A stretch of DNA of 64,000 nt. It comes from Cytobacillus sp. FSL H8-0458. Lineage in GTDB: Bacteria > Bacillota > Bacilli > Bacillales > Cytobacillaceae. Position 1 is the stretch's first letter; every line of letters begins with the position of its first letter. Location: positions 62,001 to 126,000 of the forward strand of contig NZ_JBBOBR010000002.1 in NCBI RefSeq assembly GCF_038002165.1. Reading direction: 5' to 3'. The notes under the pieces are model-generated. The model was not told the DNA's origin. It made no database searches and saw only the letters and a program-made list of their open reading frames with translations. A program made the position numbers and the translations under genes. Below, piece by piece: positions 51,748 to 64,000 of this stretch.

Positions 51748-53145
51748 TTAACCAATAGAACCTTCCATTTCAAACTTGATCAGACGGTTCATTTCTACTG
51801 CGTATTCCATTGGAAGTTCTTTCGTGAATGGCTCAATGAAGCCCATTACGATCATTTCTGTTGCTTCTTCTTCTGAAATTCCACGGCTCATCAGATAGAA
51901 TAGCTGTTCTTCTGATACTTTTGAAACCTTCGCTTCATGCTCAAGAGAGATGTTGTCGTTCAGGATTTCATTGTATGGAATCGTATCCGAAGTTGACTGG
52001 TTATCCATAATTAACGTATCACACTCGATGTTGGCGCGTGCACCTTCCGCTTTGCGGCCGAAGTGAACGATTCCGCGGTATGTTACTTTACCGCCCTGCT
52101 TGGAAATCGATTTAGATACGATCGTTGAAGACGTGTTTGGTGCAAGGTGAATCATTTTTGCACCTGCATCCTGATGCTGCCCTTTGCCTGCTAATGCAAT
52201 GGAAAGGGTCATGCCGCGTGCGCCTTCTCCTTTAAGAATAACTGCCGGATATTTCATTGTCAGTTTAGAACCAATGTTTCCGTCAATCCATTCCATTGTT
52301 GCGTTTGATTCACAAACAGCACGCTTCGTAACCAGGTTGTATACGTTGTTTGCCCAGTTTTGGATGGTTGTATAACGGCAATATGCGTCTTTTTTGATGA
52401 TGATTTCAACAACCGCACTATGAAGTGAGTTGGTTGTGTACACAGGTGCTGTACAGCCTTCTACATAGTGCACATGTGCGCCTTCATCAACAATGATAAG
52501 AGTACGCTCAAATTGCCCCATGTTCTCAGAGTTAATGCGGAAATATGCCTGCAATGGCGTATCAACCTTAACTCCTTTAGGAACATAGATGAACGATCCG
52601 CCAGACCAAACCGCTGAGTTTAATGCAGCGAATTTGTTGTCTGTCGGAGGGATAACCTTTGCCCAGTGCTCACGGAAAATATCTTCATTCTCGCGAAGAG
52701 CGGAATCTGTATCCTTGAATACAATTCCTTTTGCTTCAAGATCTTCCTGCATGTTATGGTAAACAACCTCTGATTCATACTGTGCAGAAACACCTGCAAG
52801 ATACTTCTGCTCTGCTTCCGGAATACCCAATTTATCAAACGTTTGTTTGATTTCTTCAGGAACCTCATCCCAAGAGCGTTCAGTTTTTTCAGAAGGCTTT
52901 ACATAATACGTAATTTCATCAAAGTTTAATGACGCTAAATCTCCGCCCCATTGCGGCATAGGCATGTTATAGAAATGGTCCAATGATTTTAAACGGAAGT
53001 CAAGCATCCATTGTGGCTCTTCCTTCAATTTTGAAATCTCTTCTACAATTTCTTTTGTCAAACCGCGTTTTGATCGGAAAATGGAAACGTCTTTATCGGC
53101 AAAACCATACTTGTAATCGCCGATCTCAGGCATCTTTTTTGCCAT
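51748..53145 (-). CDS. sufB: SufB, Fe-S cluster scaffold subunit
   Basis: A 465-aa SufB. It has the family N-terminus ([20 protein letters not shown]) and the SufBD beta-helix domain: [40 protein letters not shown] and [40 protein letters not shown] is the C-terminal helix block. SufB with SufC and SufD builds the scaffold on which clusters form. ATG 53145 follows GGAGG; the frame extends upstream to 53181 without an RBS. Last gene of sufCDSUB. Confidence 0.95.
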   Translation of the reverse strand: MAKKMPEIGDYKYGFADKDVSIFRSKRGLTKEIVEEISKLKEEPQWMLDFRLKSLDHFYNMPMPQWGGDLASLNFDEITYYVKPSEKTERSWDEVPEEIKQTFDKLGIPEAEQKYLAGVSAQYESEVVYHNMQEDLEAKGIVFKDTDSALRENEDIFREHWAKVIPPTDNKFAALNSAVWSGGSFIYVPKGVKVDTPLQAYFRINSENMGQFERTLIIVDEGAHVHYVEGCTAPVYTTNSLHSAVVEIIIKKDAYCRYTTIQNWANNVYNLVTKRAVCESNATMEWIDGNIGSKLTMKYPAVILKGEGARGMTLSIALAGKGQHQDAGAKMIHLAPNTSSTIVSKSISKQGGKVTYRGIVHFGRKAEGARANIECDTLIMDNQSTSDTIPYNEILNDNISLEHEAKVSKVSEEQLFYLMSRGISEEEATEMIVMGFIEPFTKELPMEYAVEMNRLIKFEMEGSIG

Positions 53146-53251
53146 CGTCGTATTCCTCCATTCATATAGGAAAGGGTTCACACCCTATCAATTCATAGTT
53201 TTTTAGCACACAAGGCAGACGAAACAGTTTTTAATCAAACGTTTGATTAAT

Positions 53252-56230
<2,979 letters not shown>

Positions 56231-56247
56231 AGTGATCCCCCTAACGC

Positions 56248-57033
56248 TTACGCTTCTTGCCCAACTGTTTCGTCTTCAATGCCCAATTCTTTCTTAATCC
56301 AGTCATATCCTTCAGCTTCTAAGCGCTGTGCAAGCTCCGGTCCGCCTGATTTTACAACGCGGCCCTGCATCATTACGTGAACATGGTCAGGTGTGATGTA
56401 GTTAAGAAGGCGCTGGTAGTGTGTGATAATTAAGCATCCAAACTCTTCTCCGCGCATTTCATTGATTCCTTTTGAAACAACCTTCAATGCATCAATATCC
56501 AAACCGGAATCGATTTCATCCAGGATAGCCATTTTAGGTTCAAGCATCATTAATTGAAGAATTTCATTGCGCTTCTTTTCTCCGCCTGAGAAACCTTCAT
56601 TAAGATAGCGCTGAGCCATGTCAAGATCCATTTCAAGGAATTCCATCTTGCTGTCCATTTTGCGGATGAATTTCATAAGAGAAATTTCATTTCCTTCTTC
56701 AAGGCGGCTGTTAATTGCAGAACGTAAAAAATCGGCATTTGTTACGCCGCTGATTTCACTTGGATATTGCATTGCAAGGAACAGGCCGGCACGTGCGCGC
56801 TCGTCAACTTCCATTTCAAGAACATCTTTACCATCTAAAGTGATGCTTCCCTGTGTTACTTCATATTTTGGATGGCCCATGATAGCAGAAGATAAAGTAG
56901 ATTTACCTGTACCGTTCGGCCCCATAATTGCGTGGATTTCTCCGCCTTTAATCTCAAGGTTTACACCTTTTAGTATTTCTTTTCCCTCAATAGCAACATG
57001 AAGGTCTTTAATTGTAAGTACTGATCCTGCCAT
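56248..57033 (-). CDS. sufC: SufC ATPase
   Basis: A 261-aa ABC-type ATPase. Walker A is MGPNGTGKSTLSSAIMG (about residues 35-51), the signature is GFSGGEKKRNEILQLMML, and Walker B is PKMAILDEIDSGLDIDAL. It drives the SufBCD scaffold. ATG 57033 follows GGAGG by 7 nt. First gene of the suf operon. Confidence 0.95.
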   Translation of the reverse strand: MAGSVLTIKDLHVAIEGKEILKGVNLEIKGGEIHAIMGPNGTGKSTLSSAIMGHPKYEVTQGSITLDGKDVLEMEVDERARAGLFLAMQYPSEISGVTNADFLRSAINSRLEEGNEISLMKFIRKMDSKMEFLEMDLDMAQRYLNEGFSGGEKKRNEILQLMMLEPKMAILDEIDSGLDIDALKVVSKGINEMRGEEFGCLIITHYQRLLNYITPDHVHVMMQGRVVKSGGPELAQRLEAEGYDWIKKELGIEDETVGQEA

Positions 57034-57366
57034 AATATATACCTCCGTCAATAAAAGAAGATTTGTAAATCGGTTTCATCCGCAAATCTCTATTCTCATT
57101 TTATTCTCATTACAATCTTATAACAAATCAAATATCATAGCAACTCTTTAAGACCATTAACAAACTTTTCAAACGAAAAAGTTTAGAAAGCCTGTAAATA
57201 TAAATTTTATCATATAAAATCTTTGTCATCAAAGAGTGAAATTACCGGAAACCAGCATGTCCTGTCTATTTTTTCCCGGTACTGAAATTTCATGTACTGC
57301 AAAAAGAAAACCAGTGCATCATTGGCACTGGTTACTATTTACTTCATTATTATATATACCTTTAAC
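57034..57366. other. suf operon upstream region
   Basis: About 330 bp without a gene. ATTCTCAT is directly repeated at 57092-57099 and 57103-57110 (TGAGAAT-type half sites on the minus strand, a possible iron- or Fe-S-sensing operator, weakly supported). A hairpin AACCAGTGC...GCACTGGTT at 57313-57335 is a terminator for the small gene upstream. Confidence 0.4.
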
Positions 57367-57555
57367 TTAGGAATGAATTTTTCTTTCAAGATCTGCAACT
57401 AAGCGCTGGCTCTGAAGATAATCTTCTTCACGTCTTTTTTCAACTTCCATTCGAATATCATGTTTCCGGCTGTACACTTCATATCCAACTCCATGGGCAG
57501 CTTGCATAGCTTTTTCCATTTCACTCGTGTAGTTCAGCTGTAACTGACTAATAAT
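57367..57555 (-). CDS. Small helical protein with apparent ATT start
   Basis: The frame encodes ISQLQLNYTSEMEKAMQAAH then GVGYEVYSRKHDIRMEVEKR and REEDYLQSQRLVADLERKIHS, 61-62 aa, charged and probably coiled-coil. AAAGGA lies 7 nt before tandem ATT codons (57555 and 57552) right after an in-frame TGA. The first ATG is at 57519 and lacks a good RBS. Either a rare ATT start is used or a shorter product is made. A terminator-like hairpin follows. Family not recognised. Confidence 0.5.
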   Translation of the reverse strand: MISQLQLNYTSEMEKAMQAAHGVGYEVYSRKHDIRMEVEKRREEDYLQSQRLVADLERKIHS

Positions 57556-57786
57556 GAATCAATCCTTTCGGTTTTTATGCTTTTCAGCATTTGGTTTTAC
57601 ATCTAAAATCTTAACACTCAAACTATACCCCGCACAAAGCGGAAAAAACCTGATTTTTTTAGCAAAATAAGGAATGAGAACTGGTGAAACGCTTTCATAC
57701 TTCCTTTCCTTAGAATACTGGCCGAATGCTCTGGATAAATGGTTGTTTTTATAAATTTTCTGAAAAATCATCATTGCAAAAGAAAA

Positions 57787-57810
57787 CTCCTGCTGCCAAG
57801 CAGGAGAAGA
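57787..57810 (-). terminator. Terminator after yurZ
   Basis: CTCCTGCT...AGCAGGAG followed by TTTTCTTTT on the minus strand. Confidence 0.75.
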
Positions 57811-57813
57811 TTT

Positions 57814-58185
57814 TCAGTGATTTTGCTGATTCAATTCGGTCATGGCCTCCTGGACGAGCGTAACCGCCTGGCTCATGGCCGCTCCGCCACCAAAAGCTGC
57901 TGTTACTCCTACTGCCTCAAGAATCTCTTCTTCGGACGCCCCTTGATCAATGCAGCCTTTGGTGTGGTAAATAATGCAGTATTCATCCTGAGAATATAAA
58001 CTGATGCCGAGCGCGATCAGCTGCTTCTCTTTTTGGGATAAAACCCCTTCTTTAAAGCAGGCTTCTGTAAAAGCATTATAATGCTTTGCCAAATCAGGCA
58101 TTTTTTCAGTGAAAACACCTAATCCGACTTTATAATCATGCAGGGCTTCTTCTATTGAGTTTGAAGGTTCATGATAATGTTCCAT
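57814..58185 (-). CDS. yurZ: YurZ, carboxymuconolactone decarboxylase/AhpD-like protein
   Basis: A 123-aa all-helical AhpD/CMD-family protein. Active-site region: YSQDEYCIIYHTKGCIDQGA (Cys, His and Cys, about residues 63-82) and EEEILEAVGVTAAFGGGAAM. The Cys spacing is not a tight CxxC, so peroxidase activity is not assured. ATG 58185 follows GGAG. In B. subtilis yurZ is also just upstream of suf. Confidence 0.82.
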   Translation of the reverse strand: MEHYHEPSNSIEEALHDYKVGLGVFTEKMPDLAKHYNAFTEACFKEGVLSQKEKQLIALGISLYSQDEYCIIYHTKGCIDQGASEEEILEAVGVTAAFGGGAAMSQAVTLVQEAMTELNQQNH

Positions 58186-58270
58186 CGATCTCCACTCCAT
58201 TTCAAATAGTATCAAGGTTAGTATGTTTGATTGCATTTCAATCTATACGGGAAGTGGGGCTGCTGATCCA

Positions 58271-58302
58271 CAAAAAAAACAGGCGCTGTGAACGCCTGCA
58301 TT
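58271..58302 (-). terminator. Terminator after metQ
   Basis: CAGGCG...CGCCTG stem followed by T8 on the minus strand, 7 nt past the metQ stop. Confidence 0.8.
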
Positions 58303-58308
58303 TCTGCC

Positions 58309-59154
58309 TTACTCAGATACCGGCACAACGGCACCTTTATATTTTTCAAGAATGAAATCCTGAATTTCTTTAGAACGAAGCACTTCTACAAGAGCTTTAA
58401 TTCCTTCTTTTTCTTCATCGCCTGTGCGGACTGCAATTACATTTACGTATGGTGAATCTTTGTCTTCAATTGCAATTGAATCTTCAAGAGGATTCAACCC
58501 GGCATCAATTGCATAATTGGAATTGATCAGGACTGCATCCCCTTCTCCATTATTGTAGATTTGAGGAAGAAGTGATGCTTCATATTCAGTATCAAACTTT
58601 AACTTTTTAGGATTTTCTTTAATATCTTCCAGAGTTGCTTCCGTTTTTTCTACATCTTCATTTAAAGTAATAAGTCCCTCTGCTTCAAGCATGGAGAGAA
58701 TACGGCCATGGTCTGCTACTGAGTTGCTCATGATGATTGATGCACCCTCAGGAAGTTCATCAAGGCTCTTATACTTTTGGGAATATACTCCGATTGGTTC
58801 AATATGAATTCCGCCTGCATTTGTAAAATCATATCCATGTTCAGCTTTCTGTGACTCAAGGTAAGGAATGTGCTGGAAATAGTTTGCATCCAGCTCCTTA
58901 GACTCAAGAGCCTGGTTTGGCAATACATAATCCTGGAATGGCACAACATCAAGTTCAAAGCCTTTTTCTTCAAGTAATGGCTTTGCTTCTTCAAGAATTT
59001 CAGCGTGAGGTACGTTGGAAGCCCCTACTGTAATTTTAGTGTTTTCTTTACTTTCTCCGCCTTCACCGGCATTGCCGTCTTTTTCCGAAGTTCCGCAAGC
59101 TGCAAGAACAAGTGCTACTGCAAGTGCAAGAGCAAGTGATAACCATTTTTTCAT
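58309..59154 (-). CDS. metQ: Methionine ABC transporter substrate-binding lipoprotein
   Basis: A 281-aa lipoprotein of the MetQ/NlpA family. Lipobox LALALAVALVLAACGTSEK, Cys about residue 20. NlpA features follow: ITVGASNVPHAEILEEAKPL, LESKELDANYFQHIPYLESQ and FTNAGGIHIEPIGVYSQKYK. It binds methionine outside the cell. Third gene of metN-metP-metQ. Confidence 0.93.
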   Translation of the reverse strand: MKKWLSLALALAVALVLAACGTSEKDGNAGEGGESKENTKITVGASNVPHAEILEEAKPLLEEKGFELDVVPFQDYVLPNQALESKELDANYFQHIPYLESQKAEHGYDFTNAGGIHIEPIGVYSQKYKSLDELPEGASIIMSNSVADHGRILSMLEAEGLITLNEDVEKTEATLEDIKENPKKLKFDTEYEASLLPQIYNNGEGDAVLINSNYAIDAGLNPLEDSIAIEDKDSPYVNVIAVRTGDEEKEGIKALVEVLRSKEIQDFILEKYKGAVVPVSE

Positions 59155-59166
59155 GTCAATCTCTCC

Positions 59167-59835
59167 TTAACGTTTGTCTAATTTTGTTGTTATGATATCT
59201 CCAATAAACTGGATGATAAATACGATGATTAGAATAATGACAGTCGCCATAACCGTCACATCATTGCGGCTCCTCTGGAATCCTTCCAGGTAAGCGAGGT
59301 TTCCAAGTCCCCCAGCACCGATAACACCGGCCATGGCTGTGTAGCCAACCAGCGCGATGGCTGTAACGGTAATTCCTGAAACAAGGGCGGGCATTGATTC
59401 CGGAAGCAGAACCTTCCAGATAATCGTGCTTGTTTTTGCGCCCATAGACTTGGCCGCTTCAATTACACCTTTATCTATTTCCCTCAAGCCGATTTCCACC
59501 ATTCGGGCATAAAACGGGGCAGCACCAATAATTAATGCAGGCAATGCTGCATCCTCCCCAATCATTGTCCCAAGCAAAAACTTCGTAAATGGAATCAGTA
59601 ATACAATAAGGATAATAAATGGAATCGAACGGAAAATATTGACGAACGCTGAGATAATTTTATTGATTGCTGCATTTCCCCAGATATTCCCCTTTGAGGT
59701 TAAAAAGAGCAGCAGCCCCAAAATTGCTCCTAAAATAAAGGTTGCAATAACAGAAATAGCTGTCATATAGAGAGTTTCCACAGTAGCTTCCCACATGGAG
59801 TCCCATTTCACATTTGGAAACCATTCATTAAGCAT
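59167..59835 (-). CDS. metP: Methionine ABC transporter permease
   Basis: A 222-aa permease (MetI/MetP). About five helices; the EAA loop EIGLREIDKGVIEAAKSMGA contacts MetN. IFRSIPFIILIVLLIPFTKF and GVIGAGGLGNLAYLEGFQR are family blocks. ATG 59835 overlaps metN by 8 bp. Confidence 0.93.
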   Translation of the reverse strand: MLNEWFPNVKWDSMWEATVETLYMTAISVIATFILGAILGLLLFLTSKGNIWGNAAINKIISAFVNIFRSIPFIILIVLLIPFTKFLLGTMIGEDAALPALIIGAAPFYARMVEIGLREIDKGVIEAAKSMGAKTSTIIWKVLLPESMPALVSGITVTAIALVGYTAMAGVIGAGGLGNLAYLEGFQRSRNDVTVMATVIILIIVFIIQFIGDIITTKLDKR

Positions 59836-60853
59836 TGGAAATCACCTCCACGCCCACCTGCTGAGAATGGATAAATTCAATCGCTTTTGCAACTTCCTCT
59901 GCTTCTCCATCAACATGGATGAATAAGGTGCCGTAGGAACCATTCTGTGTCTGGGAAATCTTCCCCTGCAGAATATTAACAGTTACCTGGAAGTGACGGA
60001 TCAGGTTTGTAATCAATGGCTGTTCAGCTGATTCGCCGACAAATCCTAATTGGACTACTTTTCCTTTTGGATACAAATCGACCAGATGATCAATCGTTTC
60101 CTTCGTTTCTTCAGGCTCTGTCACCTGCTGGACAAAGCGCTTTGTAATCACAGCTTTCGGATTCTTAAAGACATCCAATACAGGGCCGATTTCCACAATC
60201 CGGCCGCCTTCCATAACAGCAACCCGATGGCAGATTTTACGGATTACGTGCATTTCATGTGTAATGAGGACAATGGTTAAGCCCAGCCGCTCATTGATGT
60301 CAACAAGCAGCTCCAAAATGGAGTCTGTTGTCTGCGGATCAAGGGCAGATGTTGCCTCATCACAAAGCAGCACTTTTGGATTATTGGCTAGGGCTCTGGC
60401 AATCCCTACTCTTTGCTTTTGACCCCCGCTAAGCTGGGAAGGATAGGCATCTTCTCTTCCCTCCAGACCGACGAGTTTAATGAGCTCATCTACTCTTTTG
60501 AGCCTTTCCTGCCGGGAAACCCCTGCGATTTCAAGCGGAAATGCAATATTCTCTCTTACTGTCCTCGACCATAACAGGTTGAAGTGCTGGAAAATCATGC
60601 TTATTTCCTGCCGCGCTTTTCTTAGCTTGCTTCCCTTTATCTTTGAAACCTCATTGCCTGCTACTGTTACACTGCCATGGGTAGGAAGCTCCAGCCCATT
60701 CAGCATGCGGATTAAGGTACTTTTACCTGCACCGCTGTATCCGATAACACCGAAAATTTCTCCTTCTTTTACCTCCAGGTTTACATCGTCAACTGCTTTT
60801 ACCTGACCGTTTTTTGAAGAGAATATCTTCTGTACATCTTTTATGGAAATCAA
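59828..60853 (-). CDS. metN: Methionine ABC transporter ATPase with NIL domain
   Basis: A 341-aa ATPase. Walker A GYSGAGKSTLIRMLNG (about residues 37-52), signature LSGGQKQRVGIARALANNP, Walker B VLLCDEATSALDPQTTDSIL. The C-terminal NIL domain (about 265-340) is the methionine-sensing part. TTG 60853 lies 9 nt after GAGGTG; the frame from 60865 starts inside that site. Controlled by the SAM-I riboswitch upstream. Confidence 0.93.
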   Translation of the reverse strand: MISIKDVQKIFSSKNGQVKAVDDVNLEVKEGEIFGVIGYSGAGKSTLIRMLNGLELPTHGSVTVAGNEVSKIKGSKLRKARQEISMIFQHFNLLWSRTVRENIAFPLEIAGVSRQERLKRVDELIKLVGLEGREDAYPSQLSGGQKQRVGIARALANNPKVLLCDEATSALDPQTTDSILELLVDINERLGLTIVLITHEMHVIRKICHRVAVMEGGRIVEIGPVLDVFKNPKAVITKRFVQQVTEPEETKETIDHLVDLYPKGKVVQLGFVGESAEQPLITNLIRHFQVTVNILQGKISQTQNGSYGTLFIHVDGEAEEVAKAIEFIHSQQVGVEVISNA

Positions 60854-60952
60854 CGTGATAGTCACCTCTTTTATCGAAAGATACAGATAATAATTAATAG
60901 ACTGCTTTTATTCCCTATTCTTCACTCTAAATAGGCTTTCATGCGCAAAAGC

Positions 60953-61110
60953 AAAAATGCCTTTCTGCACATGAGCAGAAAGGCATAAAAAAATTTAGTC
61001 CTTTCTCTCATCTATCAAAGCTATGCTTTGAGTGAATTGGCACCATTTCAACTAATTGACGGTTGCCGGGCTTCATAGGGCACTTCCCTCCACCTCTCTT
61101 GATAAGAGCG
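60953..61110 (-). ncRNA. SAM-I riboswitch (S box) of metNPQ
   Basis: On the minus strand CTTATCAAGAGAGGTGGAGG opens the aptamer, followed by GAAGCCCGGCAACC and a GGTGCCAATTC segment, all S-box hallmarks. A terminator GCCTTTCTGC...GCAGAAAGGC with a T tract ends it at 60953-60993. SAM should turn the metN operon off. Confidence 0.93.
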
Positions 61111-61248
61111 TAACGTTCTATATTAAATTAATACTTTAAATGAATTAAGCAGTTTTTTAATTACGTTTGCTATCGTATCATAGCCATTAAAAAGGTGTCA
61201 ACGATGAAATTTCAAACTTTCGGAAAAAAGTGAATGGTAAATTTTCCT

Positions 61249-62565
61249 TTACGCTTTTGCAGCTAGCGATGTGAGACCTGCAGCTGCTTCTATCGCCTGT
61301 TCCAGGTCTTCAATTAAATCTTCTGCATTTTCGATGCCGATCGAAATCCGAATCAAGTCCTCCGGCACTCCTGCAGCTTTTAAACCTTCCTCATCCAGCT
61401 GCTGATGAGTCGTGCTTGCAGGGTGGATAATCAGGCTCTTTGCGTCCCCGACATTTGCCACATGTGCCCATAGCTGCAAACTATTGATCAGCTTGGCTCC
61501 AGCCTCTCGACCGCCCGCAATTCCAAATACAGCCACTGCCCCGGCTCCTTTTGGCAAATATTTATCTGCCAAGTCTTTGTCCGGGTGGCTTTCATGACCT
61601 GGATAGAGCACCCAATTAACGGCCGGGTGCGCCTCCAAATATTCCACTACCTTTTTGGTATTGGCAACATGTTCCTTCATTCTCACATGCAGAGTCTCAA
61701 GACCCAAAGTGAACTGGAATGCACTTTGCGCACTCATTGCAGGTCCTAAGTCTCTTAACAGCTGTACCCGTGCTTTTATAATATAAGCAGCTTCGCCAAT
61801 TGCTTCGCTATAGACAATATCATGGTAGCTCGGATCAGGCTCTGTAAAGCCCGGAAACTTAGGAGAATTCCAGTCAAATTTCCCGCCGTCTACTATAACT
61901 CCCCCCATTGTGGTCCCATTGCCGAGCAGCCATTTTGTCGCAGAGTGTATGACAATGTCAGCTCCATGTTCAATAGGCCTGCAAAGATAAGGGGTAGCAA
62001 AAGTGTTATCGACAATCAGGGGGACACCGTTTTCGTGTGCAATTGCGGCAACCTTTTCAATATCCAGGATTTTCAGGCTGGGGTTTCCAATCGTTTCGGC
62101 GAAGACAGCCTTTGTTTTATCTGTAATGGCGCTCCGGAAATTTTCCGGATCCTTTGGATCCACCAGTTTTACCTTTATTCCATACTTGGGAAGTGTAACT
62201 GCAAATAAATTATAAGTACCCCCATATAAATTGGATGCGGCAACAATTTCATCACCAGCTTCGGCGATGTTTAAAATGGCAAGTGTAATAGCAGACTGGC
62301 CGCTGGCAAGGGCCAGCGCACCCACTCCTCCTTCAAGCAGGGCCACTCTTTCCTCAAACACACTGACAGTGGGATTATGTATCCTGCTATAAATATATCC
62401 CGGCTCTTTCAGGGCAAAGAGGTCTGCAGCGTGATCTGTATTTTTGAACTGATAAGCATTATTCTGATAAATTGGGACCGCCCTCGCGCCAGTTACAGGG
62501 TCAGGCTTCAGCCCCCCATGTACTCCAATTGTTTCAAAGCGGTAATTTTTCTGTTTGTCCGTCAT
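61249..62565 (-). CDS. metY: O-acetylhomoserine (thiol)-lyase
   Basis: A 438-aa Cys/Met-metabolism PLP enzyme making homocysteine from O-acetylhomoserine and sulfide. PLP lysine in [20 protein letters not shown] (about residue 209); [20 protein letters not shown] and [20 protein letters not shown] are family motifs. Length and the long [11 protein letters not shown] segment favour MetY over cystathionine gamma-synthase. ATG 62565 follows GGAGAG. Preceded by its own SAM-I riboswitch. Confidence 0.92.
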   Translation of the reverse strand: MTDKQKNYRFETIGVHGGLKPDPVTGARAVPIYQNNAYQFKNTDHAADLFALKEPGYIYSRIHNPTVSVFEERVALLEGGVGALALASGQSAITLAILNIAEAGDEIVAASNLYGGTYNLFAVTLPKYGIKVKLVDPKDPENFRSAITDKTKAVFAETIGNPSLKILDIEKVAAIAHENGVPLIVDNTFATPYLCRPIEHGADIVIHSATKWLLGNGTTMGGVIVDGGKFDWNSPKFPGFTEPDPSYHDIVYSEAIGEAAYIIKARVQLLRDLGPAMSAQSAFQFTLGLETLHVRMKEHVANTKKVVEYLEAHPAVNWVLYPGHESHPDKDLADKYLPKGAGAVAVFGIAGGREAGAKLINSLQLWAHVANVGDAKSLIIHPASTTHQQLDEEGLKAAGVPEDLIRISIGIENAEDLIEDLEQAIEAAAGLTSLAAKA

Positions 62566-62617
62566 CGCTATCTCTCCTCTATAAAAATGTTTGTATTTCA
62601 TTTCTTAAAAGCAGAAA

Positions 62618-62752
62618 AACCCTCTTCATAAGAAGAGGGCTGTATCGACTCTTCTTATCTTCCAGAGCATTCTGCTCTGCTGGATTTAGCACCGTGTACT
62701 TTACCGGTTGCCGGGCTTCGCTGGGCCAGTCCCTCCGCCTCTCTTGATAAGA
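62618..62752 (-). ncRNA. SAM-I riboswitch (S box) of metY
   Basis: Minus strand: TTCTTATCAAGAGAGGCGG, CGAAGCCCGGCAACCGG and GGTGCTAAATCC are the S-box core. The terminator is CCCTCTTC...GAAGAGGG then T5 at 62620-62640. Confidence 0.93.
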
Positions 62753-62804
62753 ATATTCAGTTAATTAATATTAAAAGGATATTATCATACTATTAAAAAA
62801 ACGG

Positions 62805-63143
62805 TCAAGTATTGTGCAGTGAAATTTTCCCTAAACAGAAAAAAGACTCGAGCAGCAACTTTTTTCTAAATGTGGTTTCCAGCATTATTTCATTTTGGGA
62901 AATGGCATTCCTTAGCTTTACTTTCCCTGTAATCAGTGACAATACAGCTTCTTCCGATCCCGCGATTTCCACATCATAATGGCTGGGGCGGCTAGCCTTC
63001 CGTATTTCCCCATTCGATATTTCCAAAGGAATGCATGTGTTTCCCGCCTTAATAAGCAAAGAAAAGTTTGATTTTCTTAAGAAAAATCTGAGGTGCCCTT
63101 TAGTCTTTAATTCCCGGATAAATACATCAGGTAAATCCCTCAC
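62805..63143 (-). CDS. yusD: SCP2-like protein, YusD type
   Basis: A 112-aa protein with an SCP2 sterol-carrier-like pattern (CIPLEISNGEIRKASRPSHY; DVEIAGSEEAVLSLITGKVK). SCP2 domains bind hydrophobic ligands. It sits next to the met genes as yusD does in B. subtilis. GTG 63143 follows GAGGTGAG. Confidence 0.7.
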   Translation of the reverse strand: MRDLPDVFIRELKTKGHLRFFLRKSNFSLLIKAGNTCIPLEISNGEIRKASRPSHYDVEIAGSEEAVLSLITGKVKLRNAISQNEIMLETTFRKKLLLESFFCLGKISLHNT

Positions 63144-63230
63144 AGCCTCACCTCTTTTAATGGGGTCAATTGACTTTAATATTCAGTAATAAAGAGCTTT
63201 AATCCTTTATTATTCATTCGACAAAATCTG

Positions 63231-63264
63231 AAAGGCAATGCCTGTTTAATTGGCATTGCCTTTT
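63231..63264 (-). terminator. Terminator after the MFS gene
   Basis: AAAGGCAATGCC...GGCATTGCCTTT, a 12-bp stem 24 nt past the MFS stop. Confidence 0.85.
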
Positions 63265-63287
63265 CATTTCCCGAGAAATATGTCAGA

Positions 63288-64000
63288 TCATACTATTTTT
63301 ACAGAGGCTGCTGCAGTTTTTGTCTTTTTATAGCCTTTGAATACAAAGAAAAAATATAGAGAGCCAATCAAGTATAAAGAAGCTGTAATGGTGAATACGA
63401 GTGCATATCCCCAATATTCTCCATACCTCATGACGATTCCTGTTGAAACTGGGCCCATTACAGCCCAGCCCAGATTGAACACCATCTGATTGACTGAGTT
63501 TGCCAATCCTTTCATCGAATCATTTACCTTTGACATCATCAATGACATTTGTATAGGATTTCCGGCATTCATCAACGCCTGCCGGAACAAAAAGCCGATG
63601 GCAGCCAGCCAAAGGTTTTCAGTATAAGCGGTTAAAAGCAGGAAAGGAAGTGACATGAGCTGCAGGATCACAACAGCTTTAACCTCTCCCACTTTTCTTA
63701 CCACAACCGGTCCGATAATCATGGCAAAGGCCGTGGCAGCCTGCCCTAATGAAATAATCATGCCAATAGCTGAATTGGAGGCTTCAAAGCGGTCTGCGAA
63801 GTATAGATTCAGATAGGGAATAACTAGTCCTGCACCAAATCCAATCAGCAGTTGAGCAAAAGCAAACATCGCGATAATTTTGACACCGTTATTTTTAACT
63901 GAGAGATTTTTGAATGACCAGCCTTTTATGCCCTTTGCACCTTTTCGATCTTTCGAAACCTCTGCGAAACGCAAAATTGGAAATAAGCCGGCTACGAAAA
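63288..64000 (-). CDS. MFS transporter, C-terminal part (N-terminus outside window)
   Basis: The frame is open to the window edge and covers a loop then six helices, about the last 237 residues of a 12-helix MFS protein (IIAMFAFAQLLIGFGAGLVI; SAIGMIISLGQAATAFAMII; WAVMGPVSTGIVMRYGEYWG). The loop FVAGLFPILRFAEVSKDRKG joins the two halves. Substrate unknown; drug or sugar efflux types fit. Confidence 0.85.
   Translation of the reverse strand, partial: FVAGLFPILRFAEVSKDRKGAKGIKGWSFKNLSVKNNGVKIIAMFAFAQLLIGFGAGLVIPYLNLYFADRFEASNSAIGMIISLGQAATAFAMIIGPVVVRKVGEVKAVVILQLMSLPFLLLTAYTENLWLAAIGFLFRQALMNAGNPIQMSLMMSKVNDSMKGLANSVNQMVFNLGWAVMGPVSTGIVMRYGEYWGYALVFTITASLYLIGSLYFFFVFKGYKKTKTAAASVKIV

Noticed and set aside
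57559..57774. Minus-strand 71-aa frame between yurZ and the ATT-start gene
   Set aside because: No convincing RBS, no recognisable similarity, unusual composition; it lies in the leader between two better supported genes.

Overview
The window is chromosomal DNA of a spore-forming member of the Bacillaceae (Bacillus sensu lato). The gene order closely follows the Bacillus subtilis yui-yum-yut-thr-yun-suf-met segment: yuiC/B/A, yumB, yumC, yutM, yuzB, yutJ, yuzD, yutI, hom-thrC-thrB, yutH to yutD, lipA, lytH, yunB, yunC, yunF, sufCDSUB, yurZ, metNPQ and yusD. Sporulation and germination genes (yutH, lytH, yunB, a YhcN-type lipoprotein, a gerA-gerB-gerC receptor operon) fit an endospore former. 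Ribosome binding sites are strong and GTG or TTG starts are common, as expected in this group. I saw no rRNA, tRNA or CRISPR array.

Layout. 1-6.3 kb: backbone genes (cell-wall 3D-domain protein, YuiB, YuiA, NUDIX hydrolase, NDH-2 type dehydrogenase, ferredoxin-NADP reductase, IscA-like protein, DUF2225 protein). 6.3-23.0 kb: an inserted island. 23.2-38.7 kb: redox/Fe-S genes, threonine biosynthesis, the yut cluster, lipoyl synthase and the LytH endopeptidase. 38.7-51.5 kb: an NSS amino-acid transporter with its small subunit, a stress protein behind a SigB-like promoter, an NhaC-family transporter behind a lysine riboswitch, yunB, an HD-GYP protein, yunC, a DUF72 protein and a germinant receptor operon. 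51.7-64 kb: the suf operon, yurZ, methionine uptake and synthesis behind two SAM-I riboswitches, and the end of an MFS transporter.

The exceptional part is the island. On the minus strand it carries a complete enediyne-type polyketide cassette in one overlapping operon: unbL (DUF1702), unbV (ASPIC/UnbV with VCBS repeats), unbU (RnfD/NqrB-like membrane protein), an iterative enediyne-type PKS (KS-AT-ACP-KR-DH-PPTase, 1902 aa) and an enediyne-type hot-dog thioesterase. A translationally coupled membrane protein with two HxxEH motifs follows. Upstream lie genes resembling the B. subtilis split sigma factor system (a SigO-like region-4 protein, an RsoA-like small protein and a divergent YvrJ-like peptide). 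Downstream are an AraC-type regulator, a protein I cannot name and an SRPBCC protein. The other arm carries an intracellular subtilisin fused to a PLD-like domain, with an SOS-box match nearby. The usual tailoring genes (P450s, flavin oxygenases, sugar genes) are absent. The island is bounded by imperfect direct repeats, an IS1182-family transposase remnant and a tyrosine-recombinase remnant. The likely model is a laterally acquired, sigma-controlled polyene or enediyne-like pathway in a Bacillaceae host. The real product cannot be told from sequence.
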